The position numbers and the translations under genes were made by a program. Below, piece after piece: positions 1 through 8,849 of a stretch of DNA of 64,000 bases. The DNA lies in contig JADJLT010000001.1 in assembly GCA_016709965.1 (NCBI GenBank), positions 558,001 to 622,000 on the forward strand, written 5' to 3'. The notes below the pieces were generated by a model that saw nothing but the letters and a program-made list of their open reading frames with translations, ran no database searches and was not told the origin of the DNA. The stretch is from Betaproteobacteria bacterium. Lineage in GTDB: Bacteria > Pseudomonadota > Gammaproteobacteria > Burkholderiales > Rhodocyclaceae. Positions within the stretch are counted from its first letter, which is position 1. The number at the start of each line of letters is the position of its first letter.

Positions 1-90
1 GCCGACGGTCGGCACTTTTTGCTGAATAGTCATGCGAAGGAAACCTTATCCGGACAGGCCGGCAAACAAAGCGCGTATTTTACGGGGGAA

Positions 91-1503
91 TCAGTCCGGC
101 AGGCGGGCAAGTGCCTGTTTCAATGCGTCGAAACATTGCTGATCGATGGCAGTTCCAACATTCGCGGCCATGATTTCCAGCGTCTTGGGGATCGGCACGG
201 CCCCCCGGTAGGGGCGTTCGGCGGTAATCGCATCGAAAATATCGGCCGTGGTGATGACCCGCGTTTCCAGGCAGATATTCTCAGCCATCAGTCCACGTGG
301 ATAGCCTTTGCCATCCAGCCGTTCATGATGCGCTGCCGAAACCCTGGCCAGCTCTGAAAATGCATCAATGCGCGACAAAATGGTTTCGGTGTACATGGCG
401 TGCGCCTGCACCGCCACCCACTCGTCCGCATCAAGCTTGCCCGGCTTGTCGAGAATGCTGTTGCTGACACCAAGCTTGCCGACGTCGTGCAACAACGCGC
501 CACGTCTCAACCAGCGACGGCGTTCGTGGGAAAAGCCAAGTTCCTCGGCAATCATATCGGTATAAAGTGCAACGCGCGTGCTGTGGCCACTGGTATAGGG
601 ACTTTTGGAGTCAACGACCTGGCCGAAAGCGGCCGCAATGTCATCGAGATAGTCGTCATCAAGACCCACGACATGGCTGGCAGGCTCAAGCCCGAGCACT
701 GCCTCGCTGATATCGGGCGAGGTCAGCGTTGCCCAGAAGGCATCTTCATCCGCGACCGCTTCGACGGCCCGAACCAGGCGCGGATCAAACCAGCCACCGG
801 CACGTTGCCGGATTTCATCCAGCGCAGCCTGCGGCCCGCCCGCCGTGTGAAATACATCAACCACTTGCGCCAGAAGGGCGATCCGCGAATAAAGCGGAAT
901 TTCCTCGCCGGCCAATTGCTGCGGCTTGCCCTGCCCGTTGAAATGCTCATCGAGACTGTATATGCCTGCCGCCACCTGCTCGGGGAAGCGGAGGAGTCGG
1001 GCTATTTCGGCGCCACGCTGGCAGCGAGTCGCAATCAATTCCTGAGCCACTTGCTCACCAGAGCGGAAAATGGTCAACACACTGCGAAAACGTTCGGCCA
1101 GCGGCGCTTTCAGCCCGGTATGCTTGAGCACGAAATTGAGCACCTGGGGCAGACTGTCGCCCACCGTCTTGAAATCACGTTTGAAGGTCAGGTCATCAGT
1201 CAGATACAGCGCGCAAATGCGCGCCGCGTTGCTGCTACAACCAAGGTCTTTCAGCAACAGCGTGTAATAGAGATCCCACAATTGCTCATCCGGCATGCCA
1301 ATACTGCGACCAATATGCATGCCGATCCAGCAGCATCGAACGCAATGACCTTCCGGCTGCCCCTCGGTGATATCCAGCGCATGACTGAGCGCAGAAATCA
1401 GTTCGGAAAGCCGCAATGGCGGCAGCTCAATGGAGGGCGAGGTGGGAGAATATTTGACGTGCATTGGTCTGATCAGATTATCAGAAAATACAAAAGTTCT
1501 CAT
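91..1503 (-). CDS. HD-GYP domain protein, putative c-di-GMP phosphodiesterase
   Basis: The C-terminal half carries a complete HD-GYP signature: HDVGK at about residues 339-343 and HHERLDGKGYP at about 392-402. HD-GYP proteins hydrolyse cyclic di-GMP using a metal centre bound by these residues. The N-terminal half (about 40-230) looks like a second, degenerate HD domain: the usual HD pair is replaced by KD (LLLKDLG) but an EHFNGQGKP remnant survives, so it is probably regulatory. No membrane segment or receiver domain is visible. An internal ATG at 1464 (MHVKYSPTSP) is an alternative start; neither start has a clear ribosome binding site. The gene is monocistronic here. Confidence 0.85.
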   Translation of the reverse strand: MRTFVFSDNLIRPMHVKYSPTSPSIELPPLRLSELISALSHALDITEGQPEGHCVRCCWIGMHIGRSIGMPDEQLWDLYYTLLLKDLGCSSNAARICALYLTDDLTFKRDFKTVGDSLPQVLNFVLKHTGLKAPLAERFRSVLTIFRSGEQVAQELIATRCQRGAEIARLLRFPEQVAAGIYSLDEHFNGQGKPQQLAGEEIPLYSRIALLAQVVDVFHTAGGPQAALDEIRQRAGGWFDPRLVRAVEAVADEDAFWATLTSPDISEAVLGLEPASHVVGLDDDYLDDIAAAFGQVVDSKSPYTSGHSTRVALYTDMIAEELGFSHERRRWLRRGALLHDVGKLGVSNSILDKPGKLDADEWVAVQAHAMYTETILSRIDAFSELARVSAAHHERLDGKGYPRGLMAENICLETRVITTADIFDAITAERPYRGAVPIPKTLEIMAANVGTAIDQQCFDALKQALARLPD

Positions 1504-1617
1504 TTTTTTAACAAAAATACAAATTCGTAGCTAGCGCACAATACGCCTTATCAATGCACAGATCGCCAGCAGCCCTCAAACACCCAGCAAGCTGGGTAAC
1601 TTTCTGCGCAAATATCC

Positions 1618-1645
1618 TTGTCACACGACGGATATTGGTTATAAT
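1618..1645 (+). promoter_or_regulatory. Promoter of tRNA-Val(TAC)
   Basis: TTGTCA (-35, 1618-1623) and a perfect TATAAT (-10, 1640-1645) are separated by 16 bp. The -10 ends 11 bp before the tRNA. This matches sigma-70 promoters of stable RNA genes. Confidence 0.75.
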
Positions 1646-1656
1646 TCGCGCCCCTT

Positions 1657-1732
1657 GCGTTCTTAGCTCAGTTGGTAGAGCGTCTGCCTTACACGCAGAA
1701 TGTCGGCGGTTCGAGCCCGTCAGGACGCACCA
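1657..1732 (+). tRNA. tRNA-Val (anticodon TAC), CCA encoded
   Basis: Complete cloverleaf: acceptor GCGTTCT/AGGACGC, D arm GCTC/GAGC, anticodon stem TCTGC/GCAGA with loop CTTACAC (anticodon TAC), T arm GGCGG-TTCGAGC-CCGTC, and encoded CCA. The 3' end serves as the attachment site of the genomic island that begins immediately downstream. Confidence 0.95.
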
Positions 1733-1733
1733 G
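1710..1733. other. attL-like core (3' end of tRNA-Val)
   Basis: The tRNA 3' end (T loop to CCA plus one base) is repeated at 8850-8872 with one substitution (TCGAG to TCGAC) and one missing C in the acceptor stem. An integrase gene starts 186 bp downstream. Integration into a tRNA 3' end with an imperfect duplicate at the far border is typical of P4-type integrases. Confidence 0.75.
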
Positions 1734-1767
1734 AATTTGATCTATTGTGATACACAATAGTCCGAAG

Positions 1768-1791
1768 AACCCCGCAAATGCGGGGTTTTTT
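1768..1791 (+). terminator. Rho-independent terminator after tRNA-Val
   Basis: CCCCGCAAATGCGGGG hairpin followed by six T. It lies 36 bp beyond the tRNA and just inside the island border. Confidence 0.8.
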
Positions 1792-1844
1792 ATTGCCGGT
1801 TCGTCCAGTGTCGTCTAAAGTGGTTTGAAGAAATACCATCGTTT

Positions 1845-1885
1845 TTGTTGGTATCGTTGTTGGTATTTCAAAGGGCTGTTGGTAT
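1845..1885 (+). repeat. Three direct repeats, probable integrase arm-type sites
   Basis: TTGTTGGTAT occurs at 1845-1854 and 1857-1866, and CTGTTGGTAT at 1876-1885. One more TTGTTGGTAT lies at 8787-8796 near the other island end. Their confinement to the two element ends suggests integrase or RDF binding; this is inference from position. Confidence 0.55.
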
Positions 1886-1918
1886 ACGCCCAAAAACCAA
1901 CCAATTTAGAGGTGTTGC

Positions 1919-3133
1919 ATGGCACTGACTGATCTTGCAATCCGGACAGCGAAACCGGCTGAAAAACCAAGGAAACTGGTCGATGAAAAAGGGATGTACA
2001 TCCTCATCCAACCGACCGGAGCCAAGCTTTGGCGCATGAATTATCGCTTCGATGGGAAGCAGAAAACCCTCGCGCTTGGCACCTATCCGGAAACCAGCCT
2101 TGGCCAAGCCAGAGACAAGCGTGACGAAGCTCGTAAGAAACTCGCACAAGACATCGACCCTGGCGAACAGCGTAAGCTTGAAAAGCAGGAGCGTCGGACA
2201 TCGCTCGCCAACACTTTTGAAGTCATTGCTCGCGACTGGATGAAGGTCCGTGGCAAAGAATGGAGCGAGGGATACGCTGGTAAGACCCGTGCATGCATGG
2301 AGCGACACGCCTTTCCATCGATTGGTAGCAAGCCGATCAAGGACATTACCGCTCCCGAACTCCTTGCCATGCTTCGCGCCATTGAAAAGCGCGGAACAGT
2401 CGACATGGCACATCGCATTCAACAGCATTGCGGCGCCGTATTTCGCTACGCAATCAGCACTGGCATAGCAGATGCGGACCCGACCCCCAGCCTTCACGGA
2501 GCGCTATCAACGGTCAAAACTGAGCACTATGCAGCGATGACGGACCCCAAGGATTTTGCCGAACTGCTGCGTGCCATTGATGGCTATCGTGGAGAGGTCA
2601 CCACCAAGATCGCCATGCTGATGCTGGCCTATACCTTCCAACGGACTAAAGAAATTCGCTTTGCCGAATGGTCTCAAATTGACCTGGAAGGAGCCATGTG
2701 GCGTATTCCGGCAGAGGTCATGAAAATGCGCCAAGCGCACATCGTCCCATTAAGCAAACAAGTCATCAGCCATCTTGAGGAACTGAAAATCCTGACCGGA
2801 TCTGGCCGACTTCTCTTCCCATCGACGACAAACAGGGATCGTCCAATTTCAGAAAATACGGTCACTTACGCCATCGCCCGTATGGGTTTCAAAGGCCAAA
2901 TGACTGGACATGGTTTCCGCTCGGTTGCCTCCACCATTCTGAACGAACAGGGGTACCGACACGACGTCATCGAGCGGCAATTGGCACACGCCGAAAAAAG
3001 CCAGGCACGCGCAGCGTACAACCGCGCCGAGTATTTGCCCGAGCGAAAAAAAATGATGCGAGACTGGGCTGAGTTTTTGGACAAACTGAAGGCTGGAGCG
3101 ACAGTTATTCCATTAAAAGGTAACGCCGCCTGA
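1919..3133 (+). CDS. P4-type site-specific tyrosine recombinase (island integrase)
   Basis: 404 residues, the usual length for P4-type integrases. The N-terminal region (about 1-90) fits the DUF4102 arm-binding domain, with LTDLAIRTAKP at the start and LGTYPETSLGQAR following. The catalytic domain shows R242 (TFQRTKEIR), H331-x-x-R334 (HGFR), H357 (QLAHAE) and nucleophile Y368 (AAYNRA). The ATG follows GAGGTG. The gene points inward from the tRNA-Val attachment site, the standard arrangement. It should catalyse integration and excision between the tRNA end and the duplicate at 8850-8872. Confidence 0.93.
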   Translation: MALTDLAIRTAKPAEKPRKLVDEKGMYILIQPTGAKLWRMNYRFDGKQKTLALGTYPETSLGQARDKRDEARKKLAQDIDPGEQRKLEKQERRTSLANTFEVIARDWMKVRGKEWSEGYAGKTRACMERHAFPSIGSKPIKDITAPELLAMLRAIEKRGTVDMAHRIQQHCGAVFRYAISTGIADADPTPSLHGALSTVKTEHYAAMTDPKDFAELLRAIDGYRGEVTTKIAMLMLAYTFQRTKEIRFAEWSQIDLEGAMWRIPAEVMKMRQAHIVPLSKQVISHLEELKILTGSGRLLFPSTTNRDRPISENTVTYAIARMGFKGQMTGHGFRSVASTILNEQGYRHDVIERQLAHAEKSQARAAYNRAEYLPERKKMMRDWAEFLDKLKAGATVIPLKGNAA

Positions 3134-3581
3134 CAATCTGCTCGCTTGCGCCGCGGCATTTCGCGCGGCGCCATTGTCTACGACACCTAATTTACAGATC
3201 CGCCATATGCGCAATGGTTGATGCGGATTCAGTTGCAAAAACGTGAAATCTTTAACAGTTGTACCCAGGTGGACCTTTTCAGACTCGAAAAGTTGATATA
3301 GGATTCGATCTGTTTCGTGCGCGCGAATCTACGTCATCAGTGGTTTAGTTTCTGCAGTTCCTAAATCCTTTTCCCTAGGCACTGTGAAGCTCTTCACTTG
3401 ATGAACATACCCCGTCTCGGGGACTTCTGCATATCAGTATGCTTGCACGGCTGGTTCAACGCCAGCCATATAAATTCTACCTCTATCCGAACAACACGGT
3501 GTTCTGTCATACCTGAACAGACCCACAGGTACATCTCCAAACACTCCAAAGTGTGATGTGCCAAGGATTCAAGGTGCAAGC
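3134..3581. other. Intergenic region, 448 bp, no gene recognised
   Basis: No convincing coding frame on either strand. It probably holds the promoter of the AlpA-like gene, but no clear -35/-10 pair stands out. Confidence 0.5.
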
Positions 3582-3794
3582 ATGAACAATCCTCTGCCTA
3601 CGGGTACTCGCATCCTTCGCTTGAGGGAATGTCTGAAACTGGTTGGTGTTTCCCGCGCAACCTGGTTCGATTGGAACAATCCAGCATCCAATCGGCATGA
3701 CAAATCATGTCCTCGTCGGGTAAGGCTCGGCTCCAGGTCAGTTGGCTGGTTCGAACACGAGCTGCTTCATTGGCTCGAGTCGAAGCGGACTTAA
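3582..3794 (+). CDS. AlpA-family phage/island regulator (small helix-turn-helix protein)
   Basis: 70 residues from the ATG at 3582. An in-frame upstream start at 3558 is less likely because AAGGTG precedes 3582. The core ILRLRECLKLVGVSRATWFDW matches the AlpA/MerR-like excisionase fold, in which a helix-turn-helix follows a short strand; a WFEHEL segment near the end is also typical. AlpA proteins in P4-like islands activate integrase expression or help excision, which fits its position after the integrase. Confidence 0.75.
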   Translation: MNNPLPTGTRILRLRECLKLVGVSRATWFDWNNPASNRHDKSCPRRVRLGSRSVGWFEHELLHWLESKRT

Positions 3795-3902
3795 CCCACG
3801 CACGAAACACTTGTCCACGGATTTACCGAACCGGCCACTCGCGGGTTCGGTAGCCAGAACACGTGGCACACCGTGGGCGAGCCAACTTAAAGGAATTACA
3901 CA

Positions 3903-4269
3903 ATGGAAATGAAATCACTTTACGGCGATCTCGCCATCGACCTGCTTTGTGGGCAGGTTGAACGCAAGCTATGTGCTCCAGGAATGGCAAGCAAGTACGA
4001 AAGGCGCAGGTCTTGACTACGTATTACCTGACTGTTTCCGTAATGCCGATGAGCTTCTCCACGAAATTAAATGTGCCAAGGCGGCGGCACAGTTTATTCG
4101 GCTGATCCCGGACGAGAAGTTCCCCCATTTTGGTTTGAGCGAACTGCCGAGCACTAAATCGCTGTCTGAACTTGAGCATGAGCCGATAACCAACTTTGGA
4201 GGCATTGGTGAATTCGGTGGAAATCACATGCAAGCGTCGAACGCGCCTCTGAACAACCGCTTCTCGTAA
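3903..4269 (+). pseudogene. Small island gene with a probable frameshift
   Basis: A good ribosome binding site (AAAGGA) precedes the ATG at 3903, but that frame stops after 38 codons. A longer open frame one register away (from GTG 3949, 106 codons, to 4269) has no ribosome binding site. Joining them at about 3945-3955 gives one protein of roughly 120 residues. I do not recognise the family; the second part contains a PDCFRNADELLHEIKCAK segment. Either a real frameshift or a base-calling error explains it. Confidence 0.45.
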
Positions 4270-4278
4270 TCATCTTCG

Positions 4279-4309
4279 ATCGATACCGAGCATTACGCTC
4301 GGTATCGAT
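4279..4309. repeat. Perfect 13-bp inverted repeat
   Basis: ATCGATACCGAGC, 5-base loop ATTAC, then the exact reverse complement. It lies between two island genes and has no T-run on either side, so it is either a protein binding site or a hairpin stabilising the upstream mRNA. Confidence 0.6.
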
Positions 4310-4337
4310 ATCCCTCAGCGCACTAGGAAACTGAACA

Positions 4338-4964
4338 TTGACGAACCGCGACAACGACATCTTTTGGGAAAAAAAGGTTTGCGAGTGGAGCCACGAGGAT
4401 CTCGAGGAAGCTCGATGGGAGCCAGGGCAAGTAGTGGTGGATCAACGGAAACGGCAGTATTTTTCTTTCCTGTTTGCAGAACTCCAGAGCTTTCTCGATG
4501 AACTGGTAATGGATGCAACGATCCCTTTTGTTCCACGAGTCTGCACGAATCGTGGTGGTGCCTATGACTTCACAACGTTGGCGCAACGTTACTTCACCAA
4601 AGTTCCTGAGTTTCTGAAGGTTGCCGAAAGCTTGCCATCGCAGAATCTTTACAGCGAGCACATCGAGGTGTTTATCGCCTGCAGCAAGGAAATGGGACTG
4701 TTTGGCCAAACATTGGCCTGGACTGATATCTGGCACGCACCCAGTCTGATCTATCCGCAATTTAGTGGTATTTCTGCGGCAGAGCTATTCAATTTGCTGG
4801 TTGCCAAGCTTCGCGACCGCTGCCTGTCGCAACAGACCAAGGCAAGGGCACGAAAGAGGCAGAGCGAGGCTGACGAACGTGCGGTTGAATACCCAAGCAG
4901 TGGATCGCGACAAACTATCTCACATCGCTCCCAAGTCTCGCCGCTCGATCATCAAGCTTATTGA
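4338..4964 (+). CDS. Hypothetical island protein, 208 residues
   Basis: Open frame from a TTG start (4338). No family recognised. The first 170 residues look like a soluble helical protein; the last 40 are basic and Ser/Gln-rich (KARARKRQSEADERA). Its 3' end overlaps the convergent RDF-like gene by 50 bp, which casts some doubt on the true C terminus. Confidence 0.5.
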   Translation: MTNRDNDIFWEKKVCEWSHEDLEEARWEPGQVVVDQRKRQYFSFLFAELQSFLDELVMDATIPFVPRVCTNRGGAYDFTTLAQRYFTKVPEFLKVAESLPSQNLYSEHIEVFIACSKEMGLFGQTLAWTDIWHAPSLIYPQFSGISAAELFNLLVAKLRDRCLSQQTKARARKRQSEADERAVEYPSSGSRQTISHRSQVSPLDHQAY

Positions 4965-5835
4965 CCAGACTGGATTGCGCGGCCTTTTCAGCAGGAAGAG
5001 TCGAACCGGTTTCACCTTTATCCAGAGCACCATCCCCCTCCGGATAAAACTCCTCAACCACTAAATCACCCTCGTCGTCGCTTTCCTCAAACGCGCCATT
5101 GGAGAAGCCCTGCCGAGCAGCCGTTTCCAGCGCAACCTGATCAAACCCGGCTTCCTGGCGATCGGCCTCAAGCCGCTTAGCCTCCGTCAGAGCCTCTTCA
5201 ACCGAAACACCGCTACGCACCGTGAGATCCACGTAATAGATCGGCGTACCAAGACTCTGCCGAGTCGATTTCCCTCTCAGGCGAAGTTCCAGCGGCAGGT
5301 AAGCCAACCGGTTTCCCGAGATCGCCTGAAAGTATGCCAGCCGTGCCGACAATGTCCGGATGCTGTTGAACCCCGTGGTTCGGAATACAAAACTCCCAAG
5401 TGGATCATCGTCACCGATAAGCACATTCAAACGGCCATAGGGTTTGCAAGCGCCGTTCTGTGCCAACGAACAACCTTCCGGCGATGGACACGGCAATGAC
5501 TGAACACCCGACTCCGTCCGTCGCTTGCAGGCCTCACCATTCCCGACACAAACCGGCCGACCACTTCTGCGGTCAAACAAGGCATACTCAGCCCGAAAAT
5601 TCAGATCAGGATCGTTGAACAGTAACCGGATCGGAATCGAACGAATCTTCCCGCCCTGGGCTTTCCGGAAGCCTTCGTCGAAGGGGTGCGGCACCCAGCC
5701 GTCGGTGACCTGAATTTGAGACGTGATCGTAAACTGATCGTCCTTTTCCGGAAGACGCTTGCCGGCTTTCTCGACGACCTTGCCAATGGAAATCCGCCCG
5801 AGTACCGGCGGGGTGATGACCAGACCTTTCAACAT
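4915..5835 (-). CDS. RDF-like protein (recombination directionality factor / hydrolase-or-metal-binding family)
   Basis: 306 residues from the ATG at 5835, chosen because GAGAGGAAC precedes it; the frame extends upstream without a better start. It begins MLKGLVITPPVLGRISIGK, and a middle segment has a cysteine cluster (GNGEACKR, SLPCPSPEGC, NGACKPYG) that probably binds zinc. Proteins of this layout travel with YqaJ and DUF932 genes on betaproteobacterial and gammaproteobacterial integrative elements and plasmids, as here. A role in excision control is an inference from family memory. The C terminus is acidic. Confidence 0.6.
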   Translation of the reverse strand: MLKGLVITPPVLGRISIGKVVEKAGKRLPEKDDQFTITSQIQVTDGWVPHPFDEGFRKAQGGKIRSIPIRLLFNDPDLNFRAEYALFDRRSGRPVCVGNGEACKRRTESGVQSLPCPSPEGCSLAQNGACKPYGRLNVLIGDDDPLGSFVFRTTGFNSIRTLSARLAYFQAISGNRLAYLPLELRLRGKSTRQSLGTPIYYVDLTVRSGVSVEEALTEAKRLEADRQEAGFDQVALETAARQGFSNGAFEESDDEGDLVVEEFYPEGDGALDKGETGSTLPAEKAAQSSLVNKLDDRAARLGSDVR

Positions 5836-5851
5836 GATTGTTCCTCTCAAA

Positions 5852-5902
5852 TAAAAAACTCCCCACCGGCACCGGATGACTATCCGGTTATCGATGAGGA
5901 GT
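5852..5902 (-). terminator. Hairpin with T-run just upstream of the RDF-like gene
   Basis: On the minus strand ACTCC ... GGAGT encloses an inner CCGGAT/ATCCGG stem and is followed by TTTTTT. It lies between the nuclease gene and the ribosome binding site of the RDF-like gene, so it is either an intergenic terminator or an attenuator. Confidence 0.6.
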
Positions 5903-5941
5903 GATTGGGTTTTATTACGACGTTGGTTTTTCGGGGATGAC

Positions 5942-6949
5942 TCAGGCCAGCACAAACCGCCGCGATCCTTGGCGTTGTTGTCCGTAGTGCTTGAGCAAAT
6001 CCGGCTGATCAGCCAGCAGTTTTGCCGTATCGAGCACCACACTGTCCTTGGCTTTCTTCCAGGTCACTTCGCCCGTCTCAAAGATGGCGCGTGACGCTTC
6101 ACCCATGGCCTGCTGCAGAGTCTGCTTCAACTTCGCTTCCAACTTCTCGGTTTCCGCCAGGGACTGACGGACACTGAGCCAATCAGCAAAGGTCGCTGAC
6201 AGATTACGGTCGGTGCTGAAATCGACTGCGATCCCCTTGTCCTGCGGATACAAACAACGCAAAGCCAGCTCTGCTGATTCCGAACCATCGGCTGGCGGTG
6301 GTGTATCCGTCTCGACATAGCGCCAGAATGCAGCTTCCAACTGGATCAGCCGTGCAATCAGCGCTTCATCCCGGTGAATGCGATGAACCTCCAAGTGCTG
6401 ACCACCGAGCAGAATAGCAACATCCGCCGCAGCTTTACCGGTCACGACGAGTTGATGCTGAACCTGCAACTGAACGTACTCCGGCACACCCTCCTTCCAG
6501 AGCCGGCTGCCGTTAATGCCGGCGGTTTTGCATTCGAGGATCTGGACGTCCGTTGCACCAATGACTTCCCGGTCGACATTGGCCAGCATCCAATGCAACT
6601 TAGGATCGGGATGTTGAAGGACTGCATTGATACGACGCACTCGATTTCCGGAACGCCGGGTGTAGTGCGCTGCCACGATGGGTTCGAGGATGTTTCCCCA
6701 GTATGCTGGGCTTTCCTCATCGAGCGGATCAGTCTTGGGCAACAGGCCATCACGGCCAGTTTTTTCGAGCCAAAGTTCAAGCTGGGATTTGTAGGGATTC
6801 AAGCCAACGGCAGCGGCAGCATCGGAACTGCCAATGCCTTGCCGACGAACATTTAGCCAGTCTTCACGCGGCAAAGCCTTGGTGCTTACCAGCCGCAATG
6901 CCGGTCGTGTCGATTGGGTAGGGGATAAAGGTACAGAGGGTAGTGCCAT
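5942..6949 (-). CDS. YqaJ-family viral recombinase (lambda-exonuclease-like nuclease)
   Basis: 335 residues with the family motifs in order: GIGSSDAAAAVGLNPY (38-53), WGNILEP (84-90), ANVDRE (123-128) and the catalytic ECK (139-141) of the PD-(D/E)xK fold. YqaJ proteins resect DNA ends 5' to 3' for single-strand annealing recombination, usually with a Bet/RecT partner; no such partner is visible here. The ATG follows TGGAGAA. The gene is second from last in the leftward island cluster. Confidence 0.85.
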   Translation of the reverse strand: MALPSVPLSPTQSTRPALRLVSTKALPREDWLNVRRQGIGSSDAAAAVGLNPYKSQLELWLEKTGRDGLLPKTDPLDEESPAYWGNILEPIVAAHYTRRSGNRVRRINAVLQHPDPKLHWMLANVDREVIGATDVQILECKTAGINGSRLWKEGVPEYVQLQVQHQLVVTGKAAADVAILLGGQHLEVHRIHRDEALIARLIQLEAAFWRYVETDTPPPADGSESAELALRCLYPQDKGIAVDFSTDRNLSATFADWLSVRQSLAETEKLEAKLKQTLQQAMGEASRAIFETGEVTWKKAKDSVVLDTAKLLADQPDLLKHYGQQRQGSRRFVLA

Positions 6950-7010
6950 GATGTTCTCCAGAGTTTGGATAGGAATGCCAGAATGGGAATCCGCTCACGA
7001 TCGTCAGACG

Positions 7011-7043
7011 ACAAAAAGCCCGGTCGGCAAACACCGAACCGGG
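7011..7043 (-). terminator. Rho-independent terminator between DUF932 and YqaJ genes
   Basis: On the minus strand GCCCGGT ... ACCGGGC with further inner pairing, followed by five T. It lies 37 bp after the DUF932 stop and before the nuclease gene. Confidence 0.7.
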
Positions 7044-7079
7044 CAATCGAGGGGAAAAGACTGGGAGGCGAGAAGAGAA

Positions 7080-8048
7080 CTACGCGACAAGCTTCAGTGC
7101 TGTATCGAGCGCACGCTGCTTGATGACAGCACCTTGGCCGAACCATGCTGAGTCCAAGCGGAATTCCGGGCTGCGTGCCCGTCGCTCGTGATCGACGTAC
7201 TCGGTGACAGCATTGAGCAATCCCCATGCGGTCCCTTTAGCCGCTTCCAGTTCGGCACCACGACCTTGGCCGTCGTAGAGCGATTGCACCTTCAACAGCG
7301 CACGTTCATTGGTCAGATTCGACAGGTCAGAACTGTTGGGATCAACTTCACACAGAACCCGGAGGAAATACGCCATTGCTTCATGGCCCTTCACTTTGCG
7401 TGAAGCGAGCGTGCGCATCCGATACATGAAGCCATCCCACTGAGACACCGCGAGGCCGAGCTGTTGTTTCACGGCTTGTGCATCGAATCGGGTGTTGTGC
7501 GGTACCTTGATGGCTGAGACGGCACCATTCACGGCGATAGTCAGCGTGTTGTTGCAGACAACCCGTACCGTGGTCGGTGTTGCCGTAGTGGCCAGTGTGC
7601 CGTCACAGGACGTGGCGAGCAGCAAGTAGCCCTGGACGACATCGTTGCCCTTCAAGGCGGATGATTGGCCGGTGCGTGCCAGTGCCCAAAACTTTTTCCC
7701 GCCTTTCAACACCCCGGCGGTTTCCAGTTCATAGCCTGCCACTTGCGTGAGGTCACGGTAGAACTCCAGCACCTCGCTAGGCTGGACGACCTGGTAACGC
7801 TTGGAAACGACGGACAGGGCATCCTGCGTATCGGAACGGTAGAGCACTTTCTGATCGGCGAAGGTTTTGATGGAACCGAGCGGACCGGCGGATTCCGCCA
7901 TGAAGCGAACCGGGGTTTCGAGAATCTGGAAGGACATGCCGGATTGCTCTGCCCAGATTTCGATGGGCTGCTGCGGAGTGAGTTCGTTGCCGAGGCCATG
8001 CCAGGGGGTCTCACCGACATAGGCCATTTGTTGGACTTGGTGTGCCAT
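7080..8048 (-). CDS. DUF932 domain protein
   Basis: 322 residues from the ATG at 8048, which has a strong AAGGAG. The opening MAHQVQQMAYVGETPWHGLG and the later YQVVQPSEVLEFYRDL match DUF932 (phage/plasmid-like protein) proteins. The function is not established. These genes commonly accompany YqaJ nucleases and RDF-like genes on integrative elements, which is the case here. It starts 39 bp after the zinc-ribbon gene ends, so the two probably share a transcript. Confidence 0.8.
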   Translation of the reverse strand: MAHQVQQMAYVGETPWHGLGNELTPQQPIEIWAEQSGMSFQILETPVRFMAESAGPLGSIKTFADQKVLYRSDTQDALSVVSKRYQVVQPSEVLEFYRDLTQVAGYELETAGVLKGGKKFWALARTGQSSALKGNDVVQGYLLLATSCDGTLATTATPTTVRVVCNNTLTIAVNGAVSAIKVPHNTRFDAQAVKQQLGLAVSQWDGFMYRMRTLASRKVKGHEAMAYFLRVLCEVDPNSSDLSNLTNERALLKVQSLYDGQGRGAELEAAKGTAWGLLNAVTEYVDHERRARSPEFRLDSAWFGQGAVIKQRALDTALKLVA

Positions 8049-8086
8049 TTGAGGCTCCTTCAAAGATGAATTGGAATGACTGCAGA

Positions 8087-8413
8087 TCAGCTGTCGCTGA
8101 ACTCATGGCCGCAATCACCGCACTGGAAATTGCCAAGCAATTTTTCGTCCGCGACGTCGCCCAATTTGGCACCCGCGGCAGCGCCGGCGGCACCACACAA
8201 CAGGCCACCGAGGATGGCACCAGCCAGACCGCCGAGCAGCATGCCGGCAGGACCACCTACGACCCCCATGGCCACGCCGGTTTTTGCGCCAGCCGCAGCG
8301 CCGCTCGCACCCGTTGCGGCAGCACCGACTGCGCCGACCGTGCTGCCAATCCTTCTGGCAGTGTGCAGGCGATGGATGTTGGTCGAATGACAGACGGGAC
8401 ATTTGTTACGCAT
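8087..8413 (-). CDS. Small zinc-ribbon protein with glycine-rich hydrophobic core
   Basis: 108 residues from the ATG at 8413 (GGAGA upstream). CPVCHS near the N terminus and CGDCGHEF near the C terminus form a four-cysteine zinc ribbon split by a long Gly/Ala-rich hydrophobic stretch (glycine-zipper-like, likely two membrane-compatible helices). I know no assigned function. It is first in the leftward island cluster, just before DUF932. Confidence 0.65.
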   Translation of the reverse strand: MRNKCPVCHSTNIHRLHTARRIGSTVGAVGAAATGASGAAAGAKTGVAMGVVGGPAGMLLGGLAGAILGGLLCGAAGAAAGAKLGDVADEKLLGNFQCGDCGHEFSDS

Positions 8414-8432
8414 GATTTTTTCTCCTGGAAAT

Positions 8433-8470
8433 GAAAAAGAGCCAGCCACCTCAGCGGGTGACTGGCTCTT
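8433..8470 (-). terminator. Hairpin with T-run in the leader of the leftward island cluster
   Basis: AGAGCCAG ... CTGGCTCT with additional CACC/GGTG pairing; on the minus strand a run of five T follows. It lies about 20 bp upstream of the zinc-ribbon start. No gene is read into it, so an attenuator in the leader is as likely as a plain terminator. Confidence 0.6.
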
Positions 8471-8849
8471 GAATGGGTGAAAAAGGGAACTGAAGGGCTG
8501 GGTTGAGTTAGCCCTTAGGTTTTATATGTGTAACCAAAATAGATTCAGATGCAGCTTGCAACCCAATACGGGAGCTACCAGAGTTCAATCCTGCCAATTG
8601 ATCGAACAAAACCATAGGTCACCGACGATCCTTAGGGATATGCAGTCAGCACTGAACTGGCCACAAAGAGAAATTAAAGTTTAGAAATCCCTGTTACAAT
8701 GCGCGCCGCTTCGGGATGCGACTAACCATCGCAGCAGCGGTTCTCAAGTGATTGAAACCCCAAGCAATTCGCACCTGATGGTATTTTTGTTGGTATCTTA
8801 AAGTTCGAACCAGCAAGAACGTAGAAATGGCGGTATTTTCAAGGCTTAA
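8471..8849. other. Right end of island, 380 bp, no gene recognised
   Basis: No convincing frame. It should hold the promoter of the leftward cluster. One integrase-type repeat TTGTTGGTAT lies at 8787-8796. Confidence 0.5.
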
